A stretch of 64,000 bases of DNA from positions 1 through 64,000 of the forward strand of contig CAWFRG010000009.1 in assembly GCA_963818205.1 (NCBI GenBank). The letters run 5' to 3'. Below, in pieces: positions 1 through 9,403 of the stretch. This stretch comes from CAVVYV01 sp963818205 (lineage in GTDB: Bacteria; Actinomycetota; Thermoleophilia; Solirubrobacterales; 70-9). Numbering within the stretch: the stretch's first letter is position 1; each line of letters starts with the position of its first letter. Under the pieces are notes generated by a model. The model searched no databases. It was not told where the DNA came from and was given only the letters and a program-made list of their open reading frames with translations. The translations under genes were made by a program, and so were the position numbers.

Positions 1-1533
1 GAACTTCGCGAGGCGCTCGAGCTGGCGGCGCTCGGACTCGGGATCGACCTTGAGGATGTCGACGTCGTCGACCTGGTCGGTGACGTACTTGTTGACGCCG
101 ACGATGATGTCCTGGCCCGAGGCGTAGCGCTCGTGGTAGGAGACCGCCGACTCCTCGACCTCGCGCTGGATGAACTCGAGCGCGTTCACCGAGCCGCCGA
201 GGTCCTCGACCTTCTTCATCAGCTCCCAGGCGCGGCCCTCGACCTCGTCGGTGAGCGACTCGATGAAGAAGGAGCCGGCGAACGGATCGACGGTGTCGGC
301 GACGCCGGACTCGTGGGCGAGCACCTGCTGGGTCCGCAGGGCGATCCGCGCCGAGCGCTCGGTCGGCAGCGCCAGCGCCTCGTCGAAGCCGTTGGTGTGG
401 AGCGACTGGGTCCCGCCGGCGACCGCGGCGAACCCCTGGAGCGCCACCCGGATGATGTTCACCTCGGGCTGCTGGGCCTGGAGGGTGACCCCGCCGGTCT
501 GGGTGTGGAAGCGGATCATCTGCGCCCGCTCGTCGGTGGCGCCGAAGCGCTCCCGCATGAGCTTCGCCCACATCCGCCGGACCGCCCGGAACTTGGCGAT
601 CTCCTGGAAGACGTTGTTGTGGCCGTTGAAGAAGAAGGCGAGCCGCTGGCCGAACTTGTCGGGATCGAGGCCGGCGGCGATCCCGGCCTCGACGTAGGCG
701 ATCGCGTTGGCGAGGGTGAAGGCGACCTCCTGAACCGCCGAGCAGCCCTTCTCGCGCATGTGGTAGCCGGAGATCGAGATCGTGTTCCACTTCGGGACGT
801 TCTGGTCGCAGTAGGCGAAGATGTCGGTGGTCAGCCGCATCGTCGGCTCGGGCGGGTAGATGTAGTTGCCGCGCGAGATGTACTCCTTGAGGACGTCGTT
901 CTGGACCGTCCCGCGGAGCTCCTTCGACGGCACCCCCTGCTCCTCGCCGACCAGCTCGTAGAGCAGCAGCAGGATCGCCGCCGGAGCGTTGATCGTCATC
1001 GAGGTCGAGACCTCGGCGAGCGAGATCTGGTCGAAGCAGATCCGCATGTCCTCGACCGTGTCGATCGCGACCCCGGTGCGGCCGACCTCGCCGGCGCAGA
1101 GCGGGTCGTCGGAGTCGCGGCCGAGCTGGGTGGGGAGGTCGAAGGCCATCGAGAGGCCGGTCGAGCCGTGCTCGGTCAGGTAGCGGTAGCGGCGGTTGGT
1201 CTCCTCGGCGGTCGCGTAGCCGGCGTACTGGCGCATCGTCCAGAGCCGGTCGCGGTACATCCCGGAGTGGATCCCGCGGGTGTAGGGGTAGTCGCCGGGT
1301 TCCCCGAGGCGCTCCTGGAGCCCCGGGGCGACGTCGTCCTCCTCATAGAGGCGCTTGATCTCGATCCCGGAGTCGGTGAAGACGCGCTCGTCCTCGGGCC
1401 CGACCACCGGGGCGATGTAGCGGTGGAGGTCCTCGTCTACCTTGGCGGCCTGCTTCTCGGCGTCCGGCGCGCCGTCCGACGCCGCGCCGTTCCCCCCCTC
1501 GGTCTTCGCATCGTCCTTTGGCCGGGTGGCCAT
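1..1533 (-). CDS. Methylmalonyl-CoA mutase large (catalytic) subunit, 3' end outside window
   Basis: The 511 visible residues match the TIM-barrel catalytic domain of B12-dependent acyl-CoA mutases, which interconvert methylmalonyl-CoA and succinyl-CoA in propionate metabolism. Residues known to contact substrate in methylmalonyl-CoA mutase are recognisable: a Tyr in RQYAGYA (about residue 104), an Arg in PEPTMRL (about 233) and a His in ISGYHMRE (about 258). The first 30 residues are a low-complexity, charged extension. The ATG at 1533 is the only good start; its ribosome-binding site is weak. The gene runs off the left edge, so it cannot be seen whether the B12-binding domain is fused or is a separate small subunit. 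Isobutyryl-CoA mutase-like specificity is a lesser alternative. Confidence 0.93.
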   Translation of the reverse strand, partial: MATRPKDDAKTEGGNGAASDGAPDAEKQAAKVDEDLHRYIAPVVGPEDERVFTDSGIEIKRLYEEDDVAPGLQERLGEPGDYPYTRGIHSGMYRDRLWTMRQYAGYATAEETNRRYRYLTEHGSTGLSMAFDLPTQLGRDSDDPLCAGEVGRTGVAIDTVEDMRICFDQISLAEVSTSMTINAPAAILLLLYELVGEEQGVPSKELRGTVQNDVLKEYISRGNYIYPPEPTMRLTTDIFAYCDQNVPKWNTISISGYHMREKGCSAVQEVAFTLANAIAYVEAGIAAGLDPDKFGQRLAFFFNGHNNVFQEIAKFRAVRRMWAKLMRERFGATDERAQMIRFHTQTGGVTLQAQQPEVNIIRVALQGFAAVAGGTQSLHTNGFDEALALPTERSARIALRTQQVLAHESGVADTVDPFAGSFFIESLTDEVEGRAWELMKKVEDLGGSVNALEFIQREVEESAVSYHERYASGQDIIVGVNKYVTDQVDDVDILKVDPESERRQLERLAKF

Positions 1534-1586
1534 GCGGAAGGATAGATACGAGGCGCGGGCCGGGGCCTAGCCCACGCCGGCCGTGG

Positions 1587-2015
1587 TCAGAAACCGAAGA
1601 AGCGGCGACGCTTCTTGCGTGGCGGCGCGGGGTTCGCCGGCACGGCTTCGGCGGGCGGCGTTTGCGCCCCCTGCGTCTGGGTCATCCCTCCGAAGGGACG
1701 CTTCTCCGGGGTGGCCAGCTCGTCGAGGACGGCGTCCAGCCATCCCTCGAGGCGGATCGCCTCGGTTGGGTTCTCGGCACTCACCTCGACGTGCGTTCCC
1801 CAGCCCTTCGCGGCCAGTTCCACCTTGATCCATGCGTGCTCGCCCTCGCCCGCGGCCTCCCAGCACAGGATCGACTCGGGGTGCCTCTCATTGACGGTTA
1901 CCTCGGTGGCCCGACCGAGCAGGGCGCACATCAATCCCTGCATCTGCCTGGGCTGATCGATCAGCTCCCAGAGCTCCGGCTGTGACTTGACCAGCGTGCG
2001 GCTCGCGCTCTTCAT
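1587..2015 (-). CDS. Conserved protein, SRPBCC/START-like fold suspected
   Basis: This is a 142-residue protein starting at an ATG. Residues 1-110 look like a single compact alpha/beta domain, with alternating strands around WIKVELAAKGWGTHVEV and a long C-terminal helix (EGWLDAVLDELA), as in SRPBCC/polyketide-cyclase-like proteins. The last 30 residues are Pro/Ala-rich and end in a very basic KKRRRFFGF tail. There is no signal peptide. It lies 53 bases downstream of the mutase start, in the same orientation. The fold assignment is inference from pattern only and the function is unknown. Confidence 0.6.
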   Translation of the reverse strand: MKSASRTLVKSQPELWELIDQPRQMQGLMCALLGRATEVTVNERHPESILCWEAAGEGEHAWIKVELAAKGWGTHVEVSAENPTEAIRLEGWLDAVLDELATPEKRPFGGMTQTQGAQTPPAEAVPANPAPPRKKRRRFFGF

Positions 2016-2101
2016 GCTGCGCGCTTTCGCCGTCGACGGACGGGGCTCCTGCTGCTTATGCGAATTGGGCGATCCCTCCCGGGCCCAGCCACAGGCCCCG
2101 T

Positions 2102-3193
2102 TCAGGCGAGGAAGGCCTCGACAGCAGCCGCCGCGCGCGGGCCCGCCTGCCCGTCCCAGAGCGGAATCTGCGGGGGCTCGGCGGGCGGCTCCGTGGCCAG
2201 CGCCTCCTCCGCGGCACGGCGGAGCTCCCCTGGATCGACCCCCACCAGCCGGTTGGTGCCCAGGTGGATCGTCACCGGGCGCTCGGTGGTCGTCCGGTAG
2301 GTGAGGCAGGGGACGCCCAGGACCGTGGTCTCCTCCTGGACCCCGCCGGAGTCGGTGATCACCAGCCGCGCCTCGGCCTCGAGGCCGATGAACTCGGCGT
2401 AGTCGAGCGGCTCCAGCAGCCGCACCGCGCCCCCGCCGGAGGACCCGGCGGCGTCGAGCCGCGCCCGGGTACGCGGGTGGACGGGGAAGAGGACGGTGAT
2501 CGACTCGGCCAACCCGGCGAGCACCTCCATCGTCTGACCGAGCAGCTCCGGGTCGTCGACGAGCGCCGGCCGATGGAGGGTGACGAGGACGAAGTTGCCG
2601 GCCTCGAGGTCGTGCTTCGCCAACAGGTCGGGCAGGTCCACCCCCTCGAGCAGCCGGAAGAGGCTGTCGATCATCGTGTTGCCGACCAGCTGGACTCCCT
2701 CGCCCGCGATCCCCTCCCGGGCGAGGTTCTGGACCGCATCCTCGGAGGTGCAGAGCAGCAGCTCGGAGACCCGATCGGTGACCACCCGGTTGAGCTCCTC
2801 CGGCATCGACCAGTCGCCGGAGCGAAGCCCGGACTCGATGTGGGCGACCGGCACCCGCTCCTTCGCCGCCGCCAGCGCCGCCGCCATCGTCGAGTTGACG
2901 TCGCCGGCGACCAGGACGAGCTCGGCCGGGTTTGCCTTCAGCTCCGCCTCGACCCCGATCAATACCCCGGCGGTCTGCTCGGCGTGGGTGCCGGAGCCGA
3001 CCCCGAGGTTGGCGTCCGGCTCGCGCATCCCGAGGCGCTCGATGAAGTCGCCCGACAGCGCCCGGTCGTAGTGCTGGCCGGTGTGGAGGAGGCGGACCCG
3101 TCCGGGCTCGCCCTCCTCGAGGGCGGCGAGCACCGGCGCCATCTTCACGAAGTTCGGCCGGGCGCCGACCACGGCGAGGATCGGGGCGGTCAC
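2102..3193 (-). CDS. wecB: UDP-N-acetylglucosamine 2-epimerase (non-hydrolysing)
   Basis: The 363-residue enzyme should interconvert UDP-GlcNAc and UDP-ManNAc for surface polysaccharide synthesis. Family motifs occur in order: GARPNFVKMAP near the N-terminus, LLHTGQHYD, AHIESGLRSGD, MPEELNRVVTD, VTLHRP, and ITDSGGVQEE followed by RTTTERP, which line the UDP-sugar site. Length is normal for the family. The GTG at 3193 is chosen because the protein then starts as TAPILAVVGARP; an upstream in-frame start would overlap the divergent SDR gene. It belongs functionally with the glycan genes at the right of the window. Confidence 0.92.
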   Translation of the reverse strand: MTAPILAVVGARPNFVKMAPVLAALEEGEPGRVRLLHTGQHYDRALSGDFIERLGMREPDANLGVGSGTHAEQTAGVLIGVEAELKANPAELVLVAGDVNSTMAAALAAAKERVPVAHIESGLRSGDWSMPEELNRVVTDRVSELLLCTSEDAVQNLAREGIAGEGVQLVGNTMIDSLFRLLEGVDLPDLLAKHDLEAGNFVLVTLHRPALVDDPELLGQTMEVLAGLAESITVLFPVHPRTRARLDAAGSSGGGAVRLLEPLDYAEFIGLEAEARLVITDSGGVQEETTVLGVPCLTYRTTTERPVTIHLGTNRLVGVDPGELRRAAEEALATEPPAEPPQIPLWDGQAGPRAAAAVEAFLA

Positions 3194-3263
3194 GGCGGCG
3201 AGTCTCGCAGAGGGAAAGGATTCGTTTGCCGGCGAAGGCGACTCGGGTAGGGTGAGGCGCCTG

Positions 3264-4145
3264 ATGGCTGCCCACACGACCGGCGCGGTTGTTGTGACGG
3301 GGGCCTCGACCGGGATCGGCCGGGCGACCGCGCTCTACCTCGACAAGGCCGGCTACCAGGTGTTCGCCGGCATCCGCAAGCAGAGCGACGCCAGCGCGCT
3401 CGAGAAGGACGCCTCCGAGAAGCTGATCCCGCTCACCCTCGACGTGACCGAGGCTGGCTCGATCAAGGCCGCGGAGGAGGCGGTCCGTCGCGAGGTCGAC
3501 AAGCAGGGATTGGTCGGCCTGGTCAACAACGCCGGGGTCGGCTTCGGCGGCCCGGTCGAGTACATCCCGCTCGACGACTACCGGCAGTCGTTCGAGGTCA
3601 ACTACTTCGGCCAGATCGCGGTCACCCAGGCCTTCCTGCCGCTGCTCCGCCGGGCCTCGGGAACGATCGTCAACATCGCCTCGATCGGGGGCAGGGTCGC
3701 GAGCCCGTTCATGTCGCCGTACAACGGCAGCAAGTTCGCCCTCGAGGCCCTATCGCATTCGCTTCGTCACGAGCTCCAGCCGTGGGGGATCGAGGTGGTC
3801 GCGGTCGAGCCCGGGAGCATCGCCACCCCGATCTGGGACAAGGCCGGCGAGACCGCCTCCTCCGCCGTGGCGACGATGCCGGATGAAGGAAGGCGCCTCT
3901 ACGGAGCGCAGCTCGAGCGCTTTCGCGAAATGCTCCGGGAAACCGCCCGGGCGGGCATCCCGCCCGAGAAGGTCGCCAAGGTGATCCACAAGGCGATCAG
4001 CTCCGACCGCCCCAAGCCCCGCTACCTGGTCGGCATCGATGCGAAGATCGCCGCCGGCATGCACGGCGTCCTCTCGGATCGGCTGTTCGACCGGATGCTG
4101 GCCCGGCGGGCGAAGCTGCCGAAGGACGCCCCGCCGGGCCGCTAG
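3264..4145 (+). CDS. Short-chain dehydrogenase/reductase (SDR)
   Basis: The 293-residue classical SDR has an N-terminal Rossmann nucleotide motif (TGASTGIGRA), the structural NNAG motif, and the catalytic Ser followed by YNGSK (Tyr and Lys of the active site). It should catalyse an NAD(P)-dependent oxidation or reduction of an alcohol/ketone; the substrate cannot be told from sequence. The C-terminal extension of about 60 residues is basic and resembles retinol dehydrogenase-like SDRs. It is transcribed divergently from the epimerase gene and converges on the decarboxylase gene, 19 bases away. Confidence 0.9.
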   Translation: MAAHTTGAVVVTGASTGIGRATALYLDKAGYQVFAGIRKQSDASALEKDASEKLIPLTLDVTEAGSIKAAEEAVRREVDKQGLVGLVNNAGVGFGGPVEYIPLDDYRQSFEVNYFGQIAVTQAFLPLLRRASGTIVNIASIGGRVASPFMSPYNGSKFALEALSHSLRHELQPWGIEVVAVEPGSIATPIWDKAGETASSAVATMPDEGRRLYGAQLERFREMLRETARAGIPPEKVAKVIHKAISSDRPKPRYLVGIDAKIAAGMHGVLSDRLFDRMLARRAKLPKDAPPGR

Positions 4146-4164
4146 CTCGGCTTCGCGGCGGCCG

Positions 4165-5111
4165 CTACTGCGGCGAGCCGACCAGGCGCTCGACCCCGGC
4201 CTGCTCGATCGTCCGCTTCAGCCCGTCGGCCAACGAGACCTTCGGCTCCCAGCCGAGCAGCTGCTTGGCCCGGGTGATGTCCGGCTGGCGCACCTTCGGG
4301 TCATCCACCGGCAGCGCCTCGAAGACGATCTCCGAGCGCGACCCGGCGACCTCGATCACCGTCTCGGCCAGCTGCAGCAGCGTGTACTCGTCGGGGTTGC
4401 CGATGTTGACCGGCAGTGCACGTCGGACTCCGCCAGGGCGACCAAGCCCCCGATCTCATCGTCGACGTAGCAGAAGCTCCGGGTCTGGCTGCCGTCGCCG
4501 AAGACGGTGAGCGGCTTGTCTTGGAGCGCCTGGCGCAGGAAGGTCGGGATCGCGCGACCGTCGTGGGGTCTCATCCTCGGGCCGTGGGTATTGAAAATCC
4601 TCGCGATGCAGGTGTTCACCCCCTGCTGGCGGTGGTAGGCCATCGTCAGCGCCTCGGCGTAGCGCTTCGCCTCGTCGTAGACGCCGCGGGGGCCGATCGG
4701 GTTGACGTTGCCCCAGTAGTCCTCGGGCTGGGGGTGGATCTCGGGGTCGCCGTAGACCTCCGAGGTCGAGGCGAGCAGGAAGCGAGCCCGCTTGAACTTC
4801 GCCACCCCCAGCATGTGGTGGGTGCCCTGCGAGCCGACCTTGAGGGTGTGCAGCGGCAGCCGGGCGTAGTCGATCGGACTCGCCGGCGAGGCGAGGTGAT
4901 AGACGAAGTCGACGGGTTCGTCGATTTCCACGAACTGTGTGATGTCGTGGTTCCGGAAGTCGAACTCGGGGTCGCGGATGTGCTCGAGGTTCTCGAGGTT
5001 GCCGGTGTCAAGGTTGTCGATGCAGATCACCCGGTGGCCCTGGCCGAGCAGGTACTCGCACAGGTGCGAGCCCAGGAACCCGGCGCCACCGGTGACCACG
5101 CAGGTGCTCAT
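4165..5111 (-). CDS. UDP-glucuronate decarboxylase-like NAD-dependent epimerase (one frameshift)
   Basis: The extended SDR starts with GGAGFLGSHL (NAD site) and has STSEVYGDP, a YWGNVNPIGPR segment and YDEAKRYAE (catalytic Tyr/Lys). These are signatures of UDP-glucuronic acid decarboxylases that make UDP-xylose. The reading frame breaks near 4415: restoring one base in the string that reads cggcagtgcac gives ESDVHLPVNIGNP and runs on to the proper C-terminus ending at 4165. With the base restored the length is about 315 residues, normal for the family. The break is probably a sequencing error. The gene should feed nucleotide sugars to surface glycan synthesis. Confidence 0.87.
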
Positions 5112-5179
5112 CGCCGAGCGAGGATAAACCAGGCCGACCGGGCACGGGGGCAACTCCGCTGCCAGGATCGGCCGAGCGG

Positions 5180-5686
5180 CTAGGGGATCTGGACGGTGGT
5201 CCGGGCGACCGCGATCCCGAAGGTCTGCTTCTCGCGGTGGCTGGCGATCCCGTCGATCTCGATCAGCAGCCGCTGCCCGTTGACGAAGGCGACCCGCTCG
5301 TTCGGCGCCCTCAGGTTGTCGATCCGGAAGCGCTCGTAATCAGTGGGCATGACGAAGCTGATCAACGCGCGGCCCTTGGCCGTGGTGTGGAAGCGGGGGG
5401 TGCCCGCGGCCCGACGCAGCTGCACCGGCAGGCAGACGAACACCCCCGAGCAGCCGCCCGGCGCCCCCGCGAACCCCATCAGCGCCTGGACCTTGCCCCG
5501 CTTCGGCATCCCCTTCACCGCGATCGACTCGACCTGCCCCGGCGTGAACGTCCCGAAGGCGACCCCCTTCCCCTTAACCCGCTCGAACCGGGTCGCCCCC
5601 TGGCCGCTCCCGGCGAGCAGCAGGCCGCCGACCAGGCAACCAAGCAAGACAAGGACGAACCCACTCCTCTCCCATCTCCCAGGCAC
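5180..5686 (-). CDS. Secreted protein of unknown function
   Basis: This is a 168-residue protein with an N-terminal signal peptide: basic start, then a leucine/glycine-rich hydrophobic stretch at about residues 9-27, with likely cleavage near GQGA. The mature part is strand-rich with two cysteines in PGGCSGVFVCLP that could form a disulfide. I recognise no catalytic motif. A GTG start is inferred because it directly precedes the signal peptide. It lies upstream of and divergent from the sigma factor gene, next to other exported proteins, which suggests a possible link to that regulator. Confidence 0.65.
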   Translation of the reverse strand: MPGRWERSGFVLVLLGCLVGGLLLAGSGQGATRFERVKGKGVAFGTFTPGQVESIAVKGMPKRGKVQALMGFAGAPGGCSGVFVCLPVQLRRAAGTPRFHTTAKGRALISFVMPTDYERFRIDNLRAPNERVAFVNGQRLLIEIDGIASHREKQTFGIAVARTTVQIP

Positions 5687-5906
5687 GGTTCCACTATCCC
5701 ACAGCTAACCGAAGCCAGACAAACGACAGAAGACAGCCGCCTCCCCTGGCCCTTGCCGCATTTTGCGAAGAGGGCGCCTCGGCGCGTTCGCGCAAATAGC
5801 GGATTCCGGTTGCCCAATGCGGGGCGAGCCGTGACAGCTTTTCCCTCATCGGCGTGTGAAAGGGGTTAAGGCGGTATCCGCCGTGAGAGAGACAGGATCG
5901 GAGCGC

Positions 5907-6860
5907 GTGACTGTCGGCTCGGCGGAGGCGCGCAAGGATGCGGCGCTGCGACTGATCGATAGCCACGATTCGGTCTTCCGTCGCACCGCACGCCGCTACT
6001 CGATCTGCGCTGACGACGCCGAGGACGCGTACCAGCGAGCGCTCGAGATCCTGCTCACCAAGGCGCCGCCGATCGACGGCGATGCCCTGGTCCGCTGGAT
6101 GCAGGTCGTCACCAAGCGCGAGGCCCTGGCTGTTCGCCGCCAGCGAGAGCGGCTGCTAAGCGCCCCTCGCGCTCCGGGCGGCGACGAGGATCGCGATCCT
6201 CTCGACTCGATCGCCTCGGAGAGCCCGCAGCCGACTGACCGGGCCGAGAGCCGCGAGCGGGTGGCTCGCAGTGGCGAGGCGCTTCGGGCCCTGAAGCCTC
6301 AGGAGATCCGCGCACTCACCCTGAAGGCGCAGGGCTACTCCTACAAAGAGATCGGCAAGATCACGGGCTGGTCATATACGAAGATCAACCGCTGTATGGC
6401 GGAGGGGCGCAAGCGGTTTCTCGAGGTCTTCGCCGAGATCGAGCAGGGGAAGCGCTGCGTTCAGTTGGCCCCGGCGCTGTCGATGGTTGCCGACGGAGAG
6501 TCGGGCGGGCGCGAGGCCGACCAGGTGCATTCCCACCTTCGTGCCTGTGCGACCTGCCGGGCGAAGCTTCGCGCCTTCCGCGCGATTCCAGAGCGAGTGT
6601 TCGATCTCGCCCCGAGCGGACCGGCCCTCGACCAGGCCACCGGCGGGCGGCCTCACGAGTGGATCGCGGAACGAATCGGAGCTGCAGTTGAGAAGGCGAA
6701 GCACGCCGGCTACTCCCTGCTCAACCGGGGCGCGGAAGAGGGCGCCGGTCAGATGGTGACGGCCGGAGGCACTAGCGGCGCCGGGATCGCCGGCCTGGCG
6801 AAGGTGCTGGCAGTCTGCGGGGCCACGGCAGCTGGTGGGCGCAACGTGCGTCGCCACTAA
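5907..6860 (+). CDS. ECF-like RNA polymerase sigma factor with fused zinc-binding (anti-sigma type) motif
   Basis: Region 2 is visible as an acidic helix pair (RRYSICADDAEDAYQRALE) and region 4 as a helix-turn-helix (LKAQGYSYKEIGKITGWSY). After region 4 follows a segment with HLRACATCRAKL, the His-x3-Cys-x2-Cys pattern of zinc anti-sigma (ZAS/zf-HC2) domains, so regulator and inhibitor appear to sit in one chain. The GTG at 5907 is preferred (GGAG upstream, homologous N-terminus); GTGs at 5883 and 5856 are also in frame. The frame shifts near 6836 and the stop at 6860 is probably premature; a Gly/Ser-rich tail continues to 7186. The direct target genes are not known, but a secreted protein gene follows at once. 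Confidence 0.83.
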   Translation: MTVGSAEARKDAALRLIDSHDSVFRRTARRYSICADDAEDAYQRALEILLTKAPPIDGDALVRWMQVVTKREALAVRRQRERLLSAPRAPGGDEDRDPLDSIASESPQPTDRAESRERVARSGEALRALKPQEIRALTLKAQGYSYKEIGKITGWSYTKINRCMAEGRKRFLEVFAEIEQGKRCVQLAPALSMVADGESGGREADQVHSHLRACATCRAKLRAFRAIPERVFDLAPSGPALDQATGGRPHEWIAERIGAAVEKAKHAGYSLLNRGAEEGAGQMVTAGGTSGAGIAGLAKVLAVCGATAAGGRNVRRH

Positions 6861-7186
6861 CGTCGTCGACCCTGCGGATGTCGGGCTTGGTGGCGGGAAG
6901 GAACGGCAGGCGGCGGTGGAGCGACCGGTGTCAGCCGGCAGCCGAGCCGACGGTCGAGAAGCCACCAGTCGCCCCGATCGCCGCTGAGGCGAGTAAGCCT
7001 GCCGCTGAGCCCGCGGCCACGGCGAGCCCGGCCGAGCAAGTGAAGCGCCAGTTCAGCTTCGAGCAGCCGGTGGCGAAGAGCAGTGGCGGCGGGAGCAGCG
7101 GTGGTGAGTTCGGTGCCCCGGCTAGCGGCGCCGGTTCCTCTGGAGGATCCAGCGGTGGCGGTGGCGGCTTCAGCTTCGAGAAATGA
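6861..7186 (+). other. Probable C-terminal tail of the sigma factor, separated by frameshifts
   Basis: Shifting frame near 6838 gives GATCVATNVVDPADVG in direct continuation of the sigma factor's hydrophobic segment. A second shift before about 6950 leads into a Pro/Ala/Glu-rich linker, a QFSFEQP motif and a Gly/Ser-rich end (FSFEK) that stops at 7186. Such a low-complexity tail with a short terminal FxFE motif is unlikely to be a separate gene: it has no good start of its own. Restoring both frames would give a sigma factor of about 425 residues. The alternative is a short independent protein starting at 6878. Confidence 0.5.
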
Positions 7187-7263
7187 GGGATCGAGGTGGG
7201 GAGAAAGTGGAGTGCTGCCGGCTTGGAGAGCCACACAGGAGCGTCATCGACTGGGAGGCGAGC

Positions 7264-8818
7264 ATGCGGTCGATTGGAGCGGATCAACGGAGCCGGAGCG
7301 GGGCAAGAAGGTTGAAGACCTTTGTCCTCTGCGCGCTCGCGATCCTGGCGATCGCCCTGCTGGTGCCGCGGGGTGCGGAGGCGGATTACACCGTCCTCGA
7401 ATGTGCTCCCGGCGAGCAGGTGGGTTTTTCTGACGTTGCTCTCTACGCGGGGGGCGGCTACAGCATCCTGCCGTCGAACGATTGCGGCGGCTATGGCTTC
7501 AGGCTCGATGCCAAGGGAGTGAGCGCTAGCGGTTCGTGGCTCGCCTGGCAGGTGAACGCCCCCGGCGGCACGAGGTTCAAGTCGGCGCAGGCAACCGTCC
7601 ACTACGGGACCGACGGGGGCTACGGCCCGATGAGCACGAGCGACGGCTCCCCCGGTTATCAGGGTCTCGCCGGCGGGACGGGACCCGACGTATGGAATAC
7701 GCCGGTCCAGACGAACGCCAGCTTCTTCGCCGTGATCGAGAAGTGCTTCGCGAATCCTTGCAACAGCGGCTGGGCCTACGCTTGGAGCACCCGCTTCTTC
7801 GCGGTGGTGCAGGACTTCTACGCCCCGGGTGTGAGCGCGAGCGGCGAACTGCTCGACGGCAGCATGGTCAGGGGCGTTCAGCCGCTGCAGGTGACCGCCA
7901 CCGATGCCGGCGGTGGGGCACGTTCGATATCGATCAGTGTGAACGGGGTCGCGTCGCAGGGGATCGACTTCTGCGCGCCGCCGCGCGCTCGGGCAGCTAC
8001 GTAGCAGAGTAAAGCCCTGCCCGGACTCCTCGGGCGCCCGGCTGTTCAACCTCGACACGGAGAAGGACGCCGGCTGGGTGAACGGGCCCAACGACCTGGT
8101 GATCTGCTCGACCGACGTCGCCGGCAACGTCTCCTCTCCGTGCTTGAGAAAGACGGTCTACGTCGACAACTCCTGCCCGGCATCGGGGGCCGCAGCAGGC
8201 GACCCAGTTCGACTCCGGGGCCGAGGTCGAGGGCAAGCTGCGCTCGCAGGTCTCAGTGCGGTCCACAGAGGCGCCTCGTGATTCGTGGCGCTCTCGCGAA
8301 CTCCTCAGGAAACCCGGTAGCCGGGGCCACCGTCTGCGTCTATGAGACGGTCGACCTCGAGGATGCCTCCCGCCAGCTGGTGACGATGGCGACCAGTCAG
8401 TCGAACGGGCGCTTCGCCACCAGGCTCGATCCGGGCGCCTCCCGGAAGGTGGACCTTGTCTACCGCTACAACACAAGGACGCTCGATAGGCAGGTCCAAC
8501 TCGACTCGACCGTGGTGCCGACCCTGAAGTTGGGCGAGAAGAGCGTCCAAAATGGCGGGCCGGGCCCACTTCAAGGGCGAGCTGCCTGGGCCTAATGCGG
8601 CCGGCCGCGCGGTCGCCCTCCAGGCGCGCGCCGGGAGGAAGTGGCGAACGTTCAAGCAGCTGAGGACGGACGAGAGTGGTGCGTTCAAGGGGCTCTACCG
8701 CTTCACCCAGACGAGCGGGCGAGCGCGCTACGTCTTCCGGGCGCTGGTGAAGCGCCAGGGCGGCTACCCCTACGAGCCAGGGGCCTCGCGTAAGCGCAAG
8801 CTCCTGGTTCGCGGCTAG
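7264..8818 (+). CDS. Large secreted protein with Ig/carboxypeptidase-regulatory-like domains (several frameshifts)
   Basis: The ATG at 7264 has a strong GGGAGG ribosome-binding site and opens a signal peptide (LKTFVLCALAILAIALLVP, cleavage near AEA). The mature N-terminal half (to about 7980) is a Gly/Ser/aromatic, cysteine-containing beta domain. The frame then shifts at about 7980, 8190-8280 and 8550-8580, yet each next frame continues logically: GPNDLVICSTDVAGNVS, then a carboxypeptidase-regulatory-like module (NPVAGATVCVYETVD, SNGRFATRLDPG), then a second module ending RKLLVRG at 8818. Total about 515 residues. It follows the sigma factor directly, so it is a candidate target. Adhesion or envelope roles are possible, not shown. 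Confidence 0.6.
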
Positions 8819-8957
8819 CGGTCTAGACACTGGGATAGGAGCCGAGCGGGCGCCCGGGCGTGACCTCCATCCCCGGGGCTACGGCAACTTCTCGGTGGGG
8901 CTACCTGGCGTAGAGAGGAGGCAGATCGCGGTCGCGGATATCTGCGTGACGCCTGGA

Positions 8958-9332
8958 TTATCGCGTTCCGGCGCCCACGAGCCAGCCGTTACCACCAACA
9001 GGCCCGGAGCTCTGCAGGACCGTCGCGGCCGCCACCTGAGCTGCCCCCGCCATCGATTGCGCGGGCGCCCTCAGGGCACTGTCGCCAGCGACGCTGCCAA
9101 CGGCGTAGAGACCGTCACCGGGCGAGGGGTCTGTGATGTTGGCCTGCGCGTTCACCCGGACTGTGGTGGTCAGCTTCTTCGCGGTGACGTTGCCCTTCTT
9201 GATCGACTTCGCGACCACCGAGTTCTTTGGCGCTTTGGCGACGCCCGCGATTGCCGTGGTGCCCCCTGCAACCGCGACCAGCAGGGCGATCGTTGCCGTG
9301 ACGTTGGCGTAGCTGAGTCTGGGTCGCTTCAT
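8958..9332 (-). CDS. Small exported protein of an actinobacterial repeat family
   Basis: The start MKRPRLSYANVTATIALLVA followed by a Gly/Ala-rich hydrophobic stretch, then KNSVVAKSIKKGNVTAKKL, matches a common actinobacterial group of exported proteins with an SYANVxATIA signal and KNSV/AVTAxK motifs. The 124-residue product is at the short end, and the C-terminal half is Ala/Gly-rich without the usual repeats, so a frameshift after about residue 60 cannot be excluded. The ATG at 9332 is preferred over an upstream GTG. Its function is unknown. Confidence 0.6.
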   Translation of the reverse strand: MKRPRLSYANVTATIALLVAVAGGTTAIAGVAKAPKNSVVAKSIKKGNVTAKKLTTTVRVNAQANITDPSPGDGLYAVGSVAGDSALRAPAQSMAGAAQVAAATVLQSSGPVGGNGWLVGAGTR

Positions 9333-9403
9333 CCGTCCTCCCACGTTGAGTTCCTAGGAGTAAACCCGCCGGCGCGGAGTCTGTAGCGGCGGCGACAGTA
9401 ACG

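Noticed and set aside
133..1545. Long plus-strand open frame opposite the mutase gene
   Set aside because: It is a GC-rich antisense shadow; the minus strand encodes a clear methylmalonyl-CoA mutase.
1587..3275. Single 562-residue frame joining the SRPBCC-like gene to DNA of the epimerase gene
   Set aside because: The upstream part is wecB read out of frame; only the last 142 residues from the ATG at 2015 have protein character.
6878..7186. Separate Gly/Ser-rich protein gene
   Set aside because: It has no good start and fits better as the frameshifted tail of the sigma factor.
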